Source: Caprella mutica (taxonomy: Eukaryota; Arthropoda; Malacostraca; Amphipoda; Caprellidae). From it: a stretch of 64,000 nt of DNA. The notes under the pieces were generated by a model. It was not told the DNA's origin, searched no databases, and worked only from the letters and a program-made list of their open reading frames with translations. Position 1 is the first letter of the stretch, and the number at the start of each line of letters is the position of its first letter. A program made the position numbers and the translations under genes. Below, in pieces: positions 50,401 through 58,336 of this stretch. The DNA lies in contig CANNZV010001457.1 in assembly GCA_947561585.1 (NCBI GenBank), positions 89,449 through 153,448 on the forward strand, written 5' to 3'.

Positions 50401-50771
50401 TCCCTTTGACTTCAGTACAGTAGAACTCCTCTATAATGAAATCTTGAATAGTTCACTATACAAGAACTCAATAGAGAGGAATTTCTGTACTAGGTTATTT
50501 GTTTAGGAAGGAGTCGATAAACAACTTCTTCCAATTTACCCCTTAGTCTGATCTCAATGATTACCCCATTTATACTTCCCCCACCAACCATTTCTCCCAT
50601 ATTCTACTCCTTCCTCCCAATATATGTAGTCACTTACTTTCCCCCCAGGAGTACCCCCGGGTGCACCTCATCGTAGTCGTTGTAGGGGACCACGAAAACT
50701 CCTCCACTGGGCTCCAGCAGCAGAGACTGGAGCTCATCCACCTTCACCCTGCGGGCTTCCTTGCGCCCCAT
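38433..50771 (-). CDS. Dual-specificity phosphatase (DUSP3-like) with Tyr/Arg/Ser-rich C-terminal extension, 6 coding exons
   Basis: Exons in transcript order: 50771-50638, 41591-41491, 40883-40761, 39756-39645, 39441-38686 and 38580-38433, all with GT-AG introns and matching phases; total 457 residues. The first exon is preceded by an acceptor (CCCCCACAG), so a 5' UTR exon lies further upstream. Residues about 10-185 match the VHR/DUSP3-type fold: VHPGVLLG, LLELGVTHVLNAAKG, FRRAGIDFLGVPAIDSPSF (probable general acid Asp95), and the signature HCECGISRAPS with catalytic Cys126 and Arg132, then KRSIFPNEGFLEEL. All catalytic residues are present, so activity is expected. The tail (about 186-457) is rich in Tyr, Arg, Ser and Pro (YDYPLEYYHYPSLYPRVSTR, YRASSLPPTR) and resembles the neighbouring protein at 24007-25389. 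DUSPs of this class dephosphorylate Tyr and Ser/Thr in proteins such as MAP kinases; the substrate here is unknown. In vertebrates the muscle pseudophosphatase DUSP27/STYXL2 also pairs a DUSP domain with a long tail; that analogy is speculative. Confidence 0.85.
39860..40095. mobile_element. TA-flanked palindromic MITE, pogo-like ends, in phosphatase intron 3
   Basis: This is 236 bp with CAGTAAAACTCCT at the left and AGGAGTTCACTG at the right, and TA directly outside both ends (39858-39859 and 40096-40097). An internal palindrome ATAGTTTTCTATGATTG / TCATAGAAAACTAT marks the centre. TA duplication and CAGT ends fit pogo/Tigger-type elements. Confidence 0.75.
41215..41487. repeat. 23-bp minisatellite in phosphatase intron 1
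   Basis: About 12 copies of a 23-bp unit containing CTCTGTAGAGGTATAGTTAA, ending only a few bases before the donor site at 41490. Each unit can form a small hairpin (CCTCTGTAGAGG). Confidence 0.95.
41673..41795. mobile_element. Palindromic MITE (GGGTAA family) in phosphatase intron 1
   Basis: The right half is well kept (TATGGTCGAAAATGTGGAAC ... AACTTACCC, with TA after it). The left half (GGTTCCGACC ... TTTTCGACCATATAAAAAC) is diverged. Confidence 0.7.
41796..42311. other. Intronic AT-rich DNA
   Basis: Within intron 1 of the phosphatase gene. No feature is recognised. Confidence 0.5.
42312..43312. repeat. 32-bp minisatellite, about 31 copies, in phosphatase intron 1
   Basis: Exact 32-bp period. 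The unit contains GATAGTACATCATCACAGTG then ACTCTTTTCTCT. It is very homogeneous, with a few scattered variants, implying recent expansion. Confidence 0.97.
43625..44291. mobile_element. Long relative of the TAGGGTTGTGACA element
   Basis: It starts TAGGGTTGTGACAATG and ends GCATATTGTCACAACCTTA, the same termini as the 174-bp element at 45298-45471, but is about 667 bp long. The flanking 8-mers differ, so the target duplication has decayed or one end belongs to another copy. No transposase frame is seen. Confidence 0.6.
44929..45078. mobile_element. Palindromic MITE (GGGTAA family)
   Basis: The left GGGTAAGTTCCAAAATATCG and TTCCACATTTTCGAT mirror the right ATGATCGAAATTGTGGAAC and ACTTGGAACCTAACC. 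TA precedes the left end. Confidence 0.75.
45298..45471. mobile_element. 174-bp palindromic hAT-like MITE with 8-bp target duplication
   Basis: The termini TAGGGTTGTGACAATATGC and GCATATTGTCACAACCCTA are perfect inverted repeats, and internal arms continue (AAAATCATAGATC / GATCTATGATTTT-like). Both sides carry CTTATGAG (45290-45297 and 45472-45479), an exact 8-bp duplication as made by hAT transposases. Confidence 0.88.
45480..46074. other. Intronic DNA with a degenerate ACTAGTTAGCTA repeat
   Basis: Mostly featureless. At 45965-46074 there are two degenerate units with CACTAGTTAGCTACTAGTAC-like text and AGATATACAGAGA; the repeat resumes at about 46600-46650 on the other side of the TGACC element, which apparently interrupted it. 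Confidence 0.55.
46075..46598 (+). mobile_element. TGACC-rich interspersed element, copy B
   Basis: Four monomers (AAATGACCTTGACCTTTGACC type) and the right end CTTCTGCAAATTTGCGAAGG are present. The left terminal GCGCATACCTTCGC is missing. It sits inside a local ACTAGTTAGCTA repeat. Confidence 0.7.
46650..47150 (-). pseudogene. Decayed mariner-type transposase (middle and C-terminal part)
   Basis: On the minus strand, separate short stretches in several frames read MRRLVHEDLKM, then later WTYQQDGDTSHTANVTQY, the latter matching the conserved QQDGAxxHTA catalytic-region motif of Tc1/mariner transposases. Several stops and frameshifts make it a dead copy. It may belong to the same kind of element as the N-terminal fragment at 37155-37395. 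Confidence 0.6.
47151..47370. repeat. 40-bp tandem repeat, about 5 copies
   Basis: The unit contains TACAGTATCTCTTATAGTAC and CCTGTATAGTATTCC. Confidence 0.92.
47371..48084. other. AT-rich intronic DNA
   Basis: No feature is recognised. A few isolated words related to the adjacent 31-bp repeat (for example GTGTCATATCAACA) appear from about 48030. Confidence 0.5.
48085..48240. repeat. 31-bp minisatellite, about 5 copies
   Basis: The unit contains AAGGTGTGCCGTATCAACAC then ACATTATTCAC. The first units are diverged. Confidence 0.92.
48241..48721. other. Intronic DNA, nothing recognised
   Basis: No gene or repeat is recognised. A short palindromic pair GGGGAGTCCTTATA/GGACTCC is at about 48254-48278. 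Confidence 0.5.
48722..49495 (-). mobile_element. TGACC-rich interspersed element, copy D, interrupted
   Basis: The hairpin-type end is at 48722-48745 (ACCTTCGCAAAATTGCGG) and the other end GAAGGTATGCGCTCTGCGAG at about 49464-49483. Only about one monomer remains. A LINE fragment (48785-49236) and a local ACAAGGTTCATCTTGTTATT repeat (49200-49310) occupy most of the interior. Confidence 0.65.
48785..49236 (-). mobile_element. 3' fragment of a second LINE
   Basis: The minus strand has a frame (49236 to 48997) reading SFKFILPPVRLEIEKRSTIF then QAIRLFNESP, like the C-terminal end of Jockey/CR1-type reverse transcriptases (L-P-x-V-R-x-x-x-x-K-x-S/T-x-x-F-x-x-x-x-L-x-N). An AT-rich 3' tail follows. 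It is truncated well inside the protein and unrelated in sequence to the LINE at 11.5-14.6 kb. Confidence 0.5.
49542..50110 (+). mobile_element. TTAA-flanked MITE, copy 4, in phosphatase intron 1
   Basis: This is 569 bp, AGGCCCTCTCC at the left after TTAA (49538-49541) and GGAGGGGACCT at the right before TTAG. It is collinear with copies 1-3 but clearly more diverged, so it is an older insertion. Confidence 0.85.
50418..50487. mobile_element. 70-bp internally deleted pogo-like MITE
   Basis: CAGTAGAACTCCTCTATA at the left and GAGAGGAATTTCTG at the right, with TA on both sides (50416-50417 and 50488-50489). The ends match 39860-40095 and 51350-51565. Confidence 0.7.
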
Positions 50772-51349
50772 TTTATAGCTGTGGGGGACAACGATAGGTA
50801 ACTTTATTAAAGTGAATAAAAATTAAAAAATCAATTAAATTATTTTTTTTAATAAGTTTTTCAATATTTTTTTAAAATTTTATGCACCAAAACTTCGTAG
50901 TAGACCAAAGTAACGTTCCAGACTGGCTTGGCCTAGTATATAATTCACTTCAGTACTTTAGTACTAGACCAAATTCGTGTTCTCTAAAAGTGAAGCGGTG
51001 ACTTTAACATTTCGATAGCTCTTTTTGTTTATCAAGGAGTTAAGGTGACATAAATAATAATTTTGAGAGGAACGAAACATTTAGAAACAAGATGTACATT
51101 AACTTTGTTTAAATATAAATTAATATTCTATTTTCTAACCCCTATAACTATCTCTCTAAGTAGATAGCATAGTCATCACTGTATTTAGTTTTCTGTAATT
51201 CTTCACCTTAATTTCATCACATCAATTTATTTAGCACAGACTCAGCCATGAAGTAAAAGATAATTTTAATTATGTTTTACCCTAAAAATAGAAAATAATA
51301 GATATAATACATTATTTGAAAAGAAATTTATGTCGAACATAAATAGTAT
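50772..51349. other. Upstream of first coding exon of the phosphatase gene
   Basis: The acceptor CCCCCACAG lies about 8 bp upstream of the ATG, so this is intron and possible 5' UTR of the phosphatase gene. No upstream exon or promoter element was identified. Confidence 0.5.
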
Positions 51350-51565
51350 ATTAGAACTCCTCTATAGTGAACTCCTGTATAGTGAATGAGTTAGGATGTA
51401 TCCCATATAGTGAACAGATTTTCTTTAGTCTGCCATAAAATAGCCTTCAGTTTTCTATTAACTGCTCGTAATTCATCGCAGACTAAAGGAAATTTAGTCA
51501 CTATTCAGGCTACTTTCAAACTCATCTATTACACATGAGTTCACTATAGAAGAGTTCTACTTTAT
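51350..51565. mobile_element. Pogo-like palindromic MITE
   Basis: TTAGAACTCCTCTATAGTGA at the left and GAGTTCACTATAGAAGAGTT at the right. The internal arms AGTCTGC / GCAGACT also pair. The first bases of the ends have decayed. Confidence 0.7.
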
Positions 51566-52285
51566 TGCAATTATTACTCTTTGAAATTCTGTGTTTTGTG
51601 TTGTACGAAATTTTTTCCAATACTGCGGTTTCAAAATTACCTTGGTGTTGACACTATAGCAATGTTTGTCTAGTTCGAGAGGTTTCAGTACCCAAAAATT
51701 AGGTTGCGTGGACACTTAACATATTATCATACTTAAATATTTTTTTATCTTGAGAAATATAAAAATATCGCCGCTACATTAATATTTCATTTAAAGTGTT
51801 TCCTTCTCCCAAACAATGGCGGTGACTCATTTAGTGACTCATGCACAAGAGTCTGCCAAAACTCTCTCTTTCTACCAATTTATCATTATGATCTCACGGA
51901 AATTAAATTAAAACATTTGGAGGTTATTATTATCACTACACGATTAAATATTACGATTAATAATATTGTAGTACTGTACATGTTGCTTATTCATTGAGAT
52001 TTCAATTGATTTAATAGATTTTAATGGTACCTACTTTCAAAAGTCGAACTATGAATTTTTGATTTATTGATATTAGTTTATGTGACCCGTATCAATGATA
52101 CTGCCGCAAATTATTAGTTTTCCCTTTTAATAATTTTTGTCTATCATTTTACACCAACTTTATGAGGCACTGTTGATAGAATGATTGTTTAACCCTTTTT
52201 GTGACGGACAGAAAGTTGAAAAAACTGATAGCAAAACAATGCTAATAACATTCATCTTTAATTTGTGTTTTTTAATAAAAGTGAT
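51566..52285. other. Intergenic DNA, nothing recognised
   Basis: AT-rich, without a coding signal or element termini. Confidence 0.5.
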
Positions 52286-52416
52286 AGGCCCGCTGCTTCA
52301 CACTTGCTTTTCTAACACCGCGGAAAAAGCTCTTCTTAAAAACGCAAACGTGAACACATTTTATGAAGAGCCTTTTTTTTATCGCGGTGCTGAAAACACA
52401 ACTGTGAAGCGGGCCT
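52286..52416. mobile_element. 131-bp palindromic MITE, AGGCCCGC ends
   Basis: AGGCCCGCTGCTTCACACTTG-like left end and GTGAAGCGGGCCTT right end. The inner arms AACACCGCGG ... GCTCTTC and GAAGAGC ... CGCGGTG are inverted repeats. A diverged relative is at 22921-23098. Confidence 0.75.
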
Positions 52417-53026
52417 TACAAATGGGCGGACGCGGCTCTTTATAATATCGACTCAATTAATTAATAAAATTTTCTAATGTGAACTAGTTTCCTATTAGAT
52501 TTTATGATTTCATCTTTTATGTAACATCTTCCCCCCCCCCCCCTCCAATATCCACCCCCATCCCCCTGCCCTCACATTCCAGCTCCCAGTACTTATAGTT
52601 GCCAATAGGTTTTCTCTGCCAAAAGTGTGGTTGGTAAGCCTGTTAGTCGGTAAGTATGTAAGTGGTAAGTATGTCAGCCTGTAGGTTGGTAAGTCTGTAA
52701 GTGCGATATTTCCTTACAAGGCAATCGGCCAAAATATGCGAGCACTATTTTATCTTCGATTGACTAAAAATCTAGGGAAAATACTCCCAATATTTCAGTT
52801 ACTCTCTCGTACAATTATTATAGAGTTATTCATTAACTTTTAAATGATATTTAAAGGTAAATATTCATTGTATATTAATTTAATATTATCTTACGAATTA
52901 AATATTTTAAACATAATGATAGTGTCTGGGTTGGTACTTCACGACTTACCACATAAATAATTAGTTATTTTTAGAACCATTAAAGAAAGGCCAAACATTT
53001 ACTCCCTGAGTTCACAATTAAATGTT
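52417..53026. other. Intergenic DNA with a poly(C) tract
   Basis: A run of about 14 C residues lies at 52530-52545 and is followed by a C-rich stretch. A short GGTAAGTCTGTAAG-like repeat is at 52630-52705. No gene is seen. Confidence 0.55.
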
Positions 53027-53200
53027 ACTTTTATTTATTAAGAGTTACTTTTATTTATTAAGAGTTACTTTTATTTATTAAGAGTTACTTTTATTTATTA
53101 AGAGTTACTTTTATTTATTAAGAGTTACTTTTATTTATTAAGAGTTACTTTTATTTATTAAGAGTTATTTTTATTTATTAAGAGTTACTTTTATTTATTT
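53027..53200. repeat. 20-bp minisatellite, about 9 copies
   Basis: Unit AGTTACTTTTATTTATTAAG, almost perfect. Confidence 0.95.
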
Positions 53201-54759
53201 ATGGTAACTTTTATGAAGGAATAATTTTTATGTTATACTATATAAAAATAGTGAGTCGTTTAATATATAAAAATATCTAATAGAGAATGTTCTTTAGTTT
53301 GTTTCACAAATATTGTTAGGAATATTTGTTATAAAATATTTATATACATTCTTTTCTTATTATATATTTAGAACTAAAAATATCAAGAGAATATTTTACA
53401 TAAAATTACTTAATTAACCTTCATTTAATAACTAATTAAAACCTATTTATAATTTAAAAGTAGAGTTCACGATTAATCTACAAACCGCACACACAAATGA
53501 CATCACAGGCTATTAATAAGACATATTCACCTTTCTGAGTGGGAGTTATAAATGAGACGAAGGAGCGACTCACACCTTCACTCTACGAGATTCTTTAAGG
53601 CACTAAAAAAAAGGATAGAAAAATTTGGCAAAGTGAAATTATCCTTCGGTGGTATTCATCCTATTTCTAAATTACATTTGTTAATAATTAAAATAATAGT
53701 AATATATAATATATATATAAATAAATATCTTTATATTTAAGTCTTTTTAGCAATTTTTGAACGATAAAATAATTTTACAAATGGTTAAACTCTATTTCAA
53801 ATAATTCATTAATTTTAGAAGTCATTCCCTAAAAAAAATAAACTTAATTTATTTTAACTTAAAATATTGAAATTCTGAGGTAGAAATTCAATCTTAATTG
53901 GAAAACTTTTCGTTATTTCTAAAGATCGATTAAATTAAACGCTATTTAGTTACTTAATCATATAGAATATAATCATTGAAAAATACATGTTTTTCTCCGA
54001 CCATAAAATTGAAGTCATCTTTAAGAGAAGTGATTGGTGATATATATAATAAATATAGTTATTCTATTTAAATTTTTAATTCGATACCTCTTTTGCTTCG
54101 GTAATTCAAATTTTATCCACATGCTATCAAAAAAGTTATTTAATCCATCAAAATTCTGTAGATAAAATTAATATTTTTTCTCCTTAAAATATAATTCTTC
54201 ACATTCAATTAAATAAATATTTTCTGTTCCTTTTTCAAATTTAATATCCAATAAAGTTTATTACTTTCTTTTTCGTAATTTATCTTTATTCTTTTAACCA
54301 TTCGCTAACATATTAGTTTATTTTAACTACAATAATATTTCTTGCAGTCTACCCTAAAAAATCTCTTGCTGTCGTTTTCTATGATAACCCAAAGAAAAGT
54401 TTTCTATGCTACGCTCTGCAGACGACTCGCACTCAGTACACATCCGTAACTTAGCGTAACTCCACGGTCTCTACTCCCCTCATTCATTCCGCTATACATT
54501 CCATCAAATTTCATTCATTTTAAGGTTTTTAAACTATAAGCCAACCGATATGACTGCGGATCTGAATGGCAGCCGATAGATCAATTACAGCGGTCTGTAT
54601 GCGATATTATCGGCAGTGTTTATCGGTTTGCGAACTATAGGGCAACTGATTGAGATATCGAGATTTGGTGGCTAGATTCACGTGGTCACATACGCACTTA
54701 TCTTCACTTTAGTTACACTTTGTCAAGTTAAGATGTGATATCTTTTCTTTCTATCTACC
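53201..54759. other. AT-rich DNA, probable promoter side of the C2H2-type gene
   Basis: It is featureless to about 54300. From 54390 to 54720 the composition is more balanced, as might be expected of a promoter or 5' UTR for the + strand gene starting at 54760. No core promoter motif could be assigned. Confidence 0.4.
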
Positions 54760-57700
54760 ATGATAAAACAGAGAGTCATTCATATTGAGGTGAGTTCGAA
54801 ACAACTATTATATGATTTAAACAAAAATATCAAATAACTATCATGCTAAATTTATTTATTGTTAGATGCGTTCTATGTATTTCATATTATGAACAGTATT
54901 ACGGTGTTACCGGTCATTTACTCAGTTTATCAACGGTACTACCGCTCAATTGTTCCGTGATTACCGATCTAGAATTTGAAGAATAAACTCTAATTATCAG
55001 ATTAATAATTAGTCCTACAAAACAATTAGAGAAATTATTCTAAATTTCAAAGAACGATAACAACTGCCCCAAATTTCAGCTGATCAGGTTTACTTTTTTC
55101 TGTTGGCAGTTGAATCCAGTTACGTTACTGTGTTATACTTTAACTGGCGCACTAGACAGGACTTTGGGTACTATGTTACCTAGGTGGTACTTTAGGGTGA
55201 GTCATAGACACTAGGTACTGTTTACTAGGTAGACTCGTCACTGTAGCCACTAGGTATTGTATACTAGTAGACTAATCACTGTAGCCATTAGGTAAAATCA
55301 CCTTTTTAGCCACTAGGTACACTCACCACCTTAGCCACTAGGTAGACTCATCACTTTCGCTACTAGGTACTAGATAAACGTTTTTTACTCCAAATTACCG
55401 TGTAACTGATGTCTGATTGGTTGTCCTACTAATAGCTACTAGACACTGGAACTAGAATAGCGAACCCTAGTTACTGGGTTCAATGGGTTGTTGTTAATTA
55501 GACTGAATAGTTCACTTCACAAGTACTTTGAATCATCACTGGTACAGCACAGTAGCTAGCTAGCACTATTTCAAGACCTAATAACTAGGTTCCATTGAGT
55601 TGATGATGCAATGTTCTAGTTACTAGTTGTAGTAGATCAATTTATACTAGAAGTAAGATTTTACAATCACTTTATCTAGGAAATGAGTATCATTATGTGA
55701 TGAGATGGTAATTTCATTCAGATTGTAATTGTGTTGTTTTCTGAAAAAAAATTAATAATTGATTTAATGTATGGTCTTCTAAAGTTGAATTACTAAATAC
55801 TGACGACGAAATATTTTTTATCCTCTGAAATAATGTGTTAGTAGTGAAAAAGTATTATAATTGTATATATGTTTTTATATTATTAATTACACATCATGAT
55901 TACAATGAATTACTAGTCAATATTTCCATAATCACCTCATATCTATACTAATAATTTACCTCGTGTGTTTGTTTATTTATTTATTTGGTGTCCGCTTTTA
56001 CACGACGGGTATTAAACATGAAGAATGTAACTATGATATGCACGGGATATATTGACTTGATATTTAAATTCCCTTGTTTTTATTCAATTTTTAAATGTAT
56101 TTTATCTATAAAATAAATTAGACTATGCAGAAAATTTAATCTTAATTGAATTCATTAAAAGTAACGTAATAATTGGAAATAAATTGGTATTGATGATGAC
56201 CCGTTATTTTTAACGGGTAAATACACCAGTAATATAATAAAAGCCAACAATTCACCATCATTCTCCAGAAAGTACCAACCCGCCTATAAATCGCTTAGCA
56301 ATAATGGCTACATAATAGAAAAAAATGCCATTAACTGCTCCATTAAGACATTGCAGTTAATTTCGTATTAAATTTATATTACTAAACCACAATGCGTAGT
56401 TAAAATCAGTGTAACTCTCCTCATTTTGATCTCTGCCATTGCTTTTAATTCTGACGTCACAGACAATGTTGCTATCATTTGTACTCACTAATTTATATTT
56501 ATGTTGCTAATATTAGCACATACTATTGTTTTTAATGCAATTATTTGTAAATATTATTATAGTTACTTCAAATTTCATTCATAAGATTCCTCTTTTATTT
56601 AATTTGCAGTTTAAAATAAATTGATTTCCCATTTTTCAGTGAATGGTCGTTTTCCCGACCGCTGTAAACGTTTAAATAACTCATACCTTTTTTATTGCAA
56701 AACTAATTTTAACAAACTTTACGGCAATGAATGCGGTTTGATATTAGGTATCAAAATATTGATTAAAAATTTTCCATGGTTAAGTAAATCTTCAGCTATA
56801 CAGATGTTTATGAACCACATTTTTATCCCCGTACGAATAACTTAGAAATATTTAGCGGATAAGCTGAGGTGGAACGGCGCTGACTATTCAAAGTGCCGAA
56901 AATGTTTTTTCTACTAATTGGTAAACTTCAGTCCTGTTTCCTAATTAACGAGAGTCTGTTTTGCAGCTGATTGTAGTGACTGTGCTTCTTCTGGTTCCTT
57001 TCCCTGGTTCTGTGCCCCCCAGACCAGCCTGTCCAAGAGACAGGGCAGCCCTCGTCAGGAAGGTACTCGAGAAGGTGAGAGAGGTTGAGAAATTGATCGA
57101 AAGTTCAGCCTACCTTTGATAGCACCTAGGGTAAATTACGAAATATCGGTCAGTTTCACATCTTCGGTCATATAAGAAAAAACGATATTATAATTGTTCT
57201 TTAATTTTTATTTTAATCTGCAGGTATCATGGATACCAACTAAAATTAAAATAAAATAACAATTATAATATCGTTTTTTCTTATATGACCGAAGATGTGA
57301 AACTGACCGATATTTCGTAATTTACCCTAATCACTATAATACGAATTGATCTTTATACATTAATATTTCAAAGCTTTTGTATAACAAAGCTAAACATAAC
57401 GTATAAATATGTGTGACAAGAATTTCAGATCAAGTGTAGTTTCAGGACCCCAGATTGAGCTGGGGTCCTTAAACTACACTTGATTCAGAATTTCTTATAC
57501 AGAGTTTATTATTGATTAGTATATTACTATATTATTTTATTGTTGAAAATTATTGATTGACATTGAAATTGAAAAGTAGTCTCAGTAGCTCCTTGAATCA
57601 AAATTTTTCACAGAGATGGCTGCCGATCCTGGACCGTGTGGGTGCCCCATTGCCCCTAGAGTGTCCCCTGCACCCCATGAGGGACCTCTTCTCTCTGCAC

Positions 57701-58259
57701 GAGAGCAACAAGAACCACAGGGAGCCCAAGTGGATGTGTGGTTACTGTGGCAAGGCTTTTCACCACGAACACCAGCTTGACAACCACATGAGTTTGCGAC
57801 ATGGTGACGATCTCAATGAGGTATGCGTGGCACTGATTGTGATTGGAAAGATGGTTTTGTTTGCCAGAGTAATATACTTTAAAGTGGTAATTCAAATTCA
57901 ACGTTGACATTTTTTGAGGTTTTGGAGCTTTCAAACAACAAAATGTCTATTCTTCATCAGATACAGGGCGAATGAATGAATAAACATCTACAAAATATGG
58001 ACTTTTCGTTGAGCTTAAATCTTTCCAATGAAATAATATACAGTGTTCATAAATTTGTAAGTTAAATAATGGTTGTTTTTTCTCAAATTTTAGCTTGAGG
58101 ACAGCGTGTGCCTGGCAGACTACTGCGATGTGATGCGTTGTGAAGTGTTGGAGCAGAAGACAGCTTCCACCGGGCTGGAGGAGGGTGGGGGGAGTAAGCA
58201 CACTGCACTGGATATATGGAGTCAACACCCCATGACTAGAACATACAGACACTTTCATG
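54760..58259 (+). CDS. Secreted or lumenal protein with one C2H2 motif, 5' part (gene continues past window)
   Basis: Exons: 54760-54789 (inferred first exon, MIKQRVIHIE), 56967-57074, 57614-57820 and 58094-58259. Phases match (0, 0, 0, then one base left over). Joined, exons 1-2 give a signal peptide: IHIELIVVTVLLLVPFPGSV, then PPRPACPRDRAALVRKVLEK. Exon 3 holds CPLHPMRDLFSLHESNKNH and a textbook C2H2 motif CGYCGKAFHHEHQLDNHMSL with the last His two residues later (C-x2-C-x12-H-x4-H). Exon 4 continues with LEDSVCLADYCDVMRC, a cysteine cluster, then ALDIWSQHPMTRTYRHFHG. A C2H2 motif behind a signal peptide is unusual, since most such proteins are nuclear. At least one more exon must lie beyond the window, after the 32-bp satellite. 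Exons 2-4 are well supported; exon 1 rests on phase and signal-peptide logic. The protein family was not recognised. Confidence 0.7.
55140..55400. repeat. Degenerate ACTAGGTA repeat
   Basis: Loose repetition of CACTAGGTACT, TAGACTCATCACT and GTAGCCACTAGGTA with a spacing near 25-30 bp, inside intron 1 of the C2H2-type gene. Confidence 0.6.
55943..56235. mobile_element. Interspersed element, inverted partner of 35990-36280
   Basis: Reads ATACTAATAATTTACCTCG to AACGGGTAAATACACCAGTA, block for block the reverse complement of 35990-36280 with moderate divergence. It is intronic. Confidence 0.75.
56636..56890. mobile_element. Half copy of the ACCACTAAAGT palindromic element
   Basis: Shares AACAAACTTTACGGCAATGA, TTTGATATTAGGTATC and TTTATCCCCGTACGAATAAC with the arms at 25840-26000 and 27780-27900. 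Only one arm is present. Confidence 0.65.
57129..57327. mobile_element. 199-bp near-perfect palindromic MITE (GGGTAA family), best copy
   Basis: GGGTAAATTACGAAATATCG at the left and CGATATTTCGTAATTTACCC at the right are exact complements. About 70 bp of each arm is nearly identical, and TA lies directly outside both ends (57127-57128 and 57328-57329). The centre holds CTGCAGGTATCATGGATACC. The high arm identity implies a recent insertion. It is in intron 2 of the C2H2-type gene. Confidence 0.88.
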
Positions 58260-58336
58260 GTGAGAAGAAACACGAAATCGCTCTGAGTAAAAACATTGCT
58301 TATGTATTCTTCATTTTTTGCCAAGAATTGACCGAG

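Noticed and set aside
52185..52445. 86-codon frame across 52.2-52.4 kb
   Set aside because: Most of it is the 131-bp palindromic MITE; no domain or splice context.
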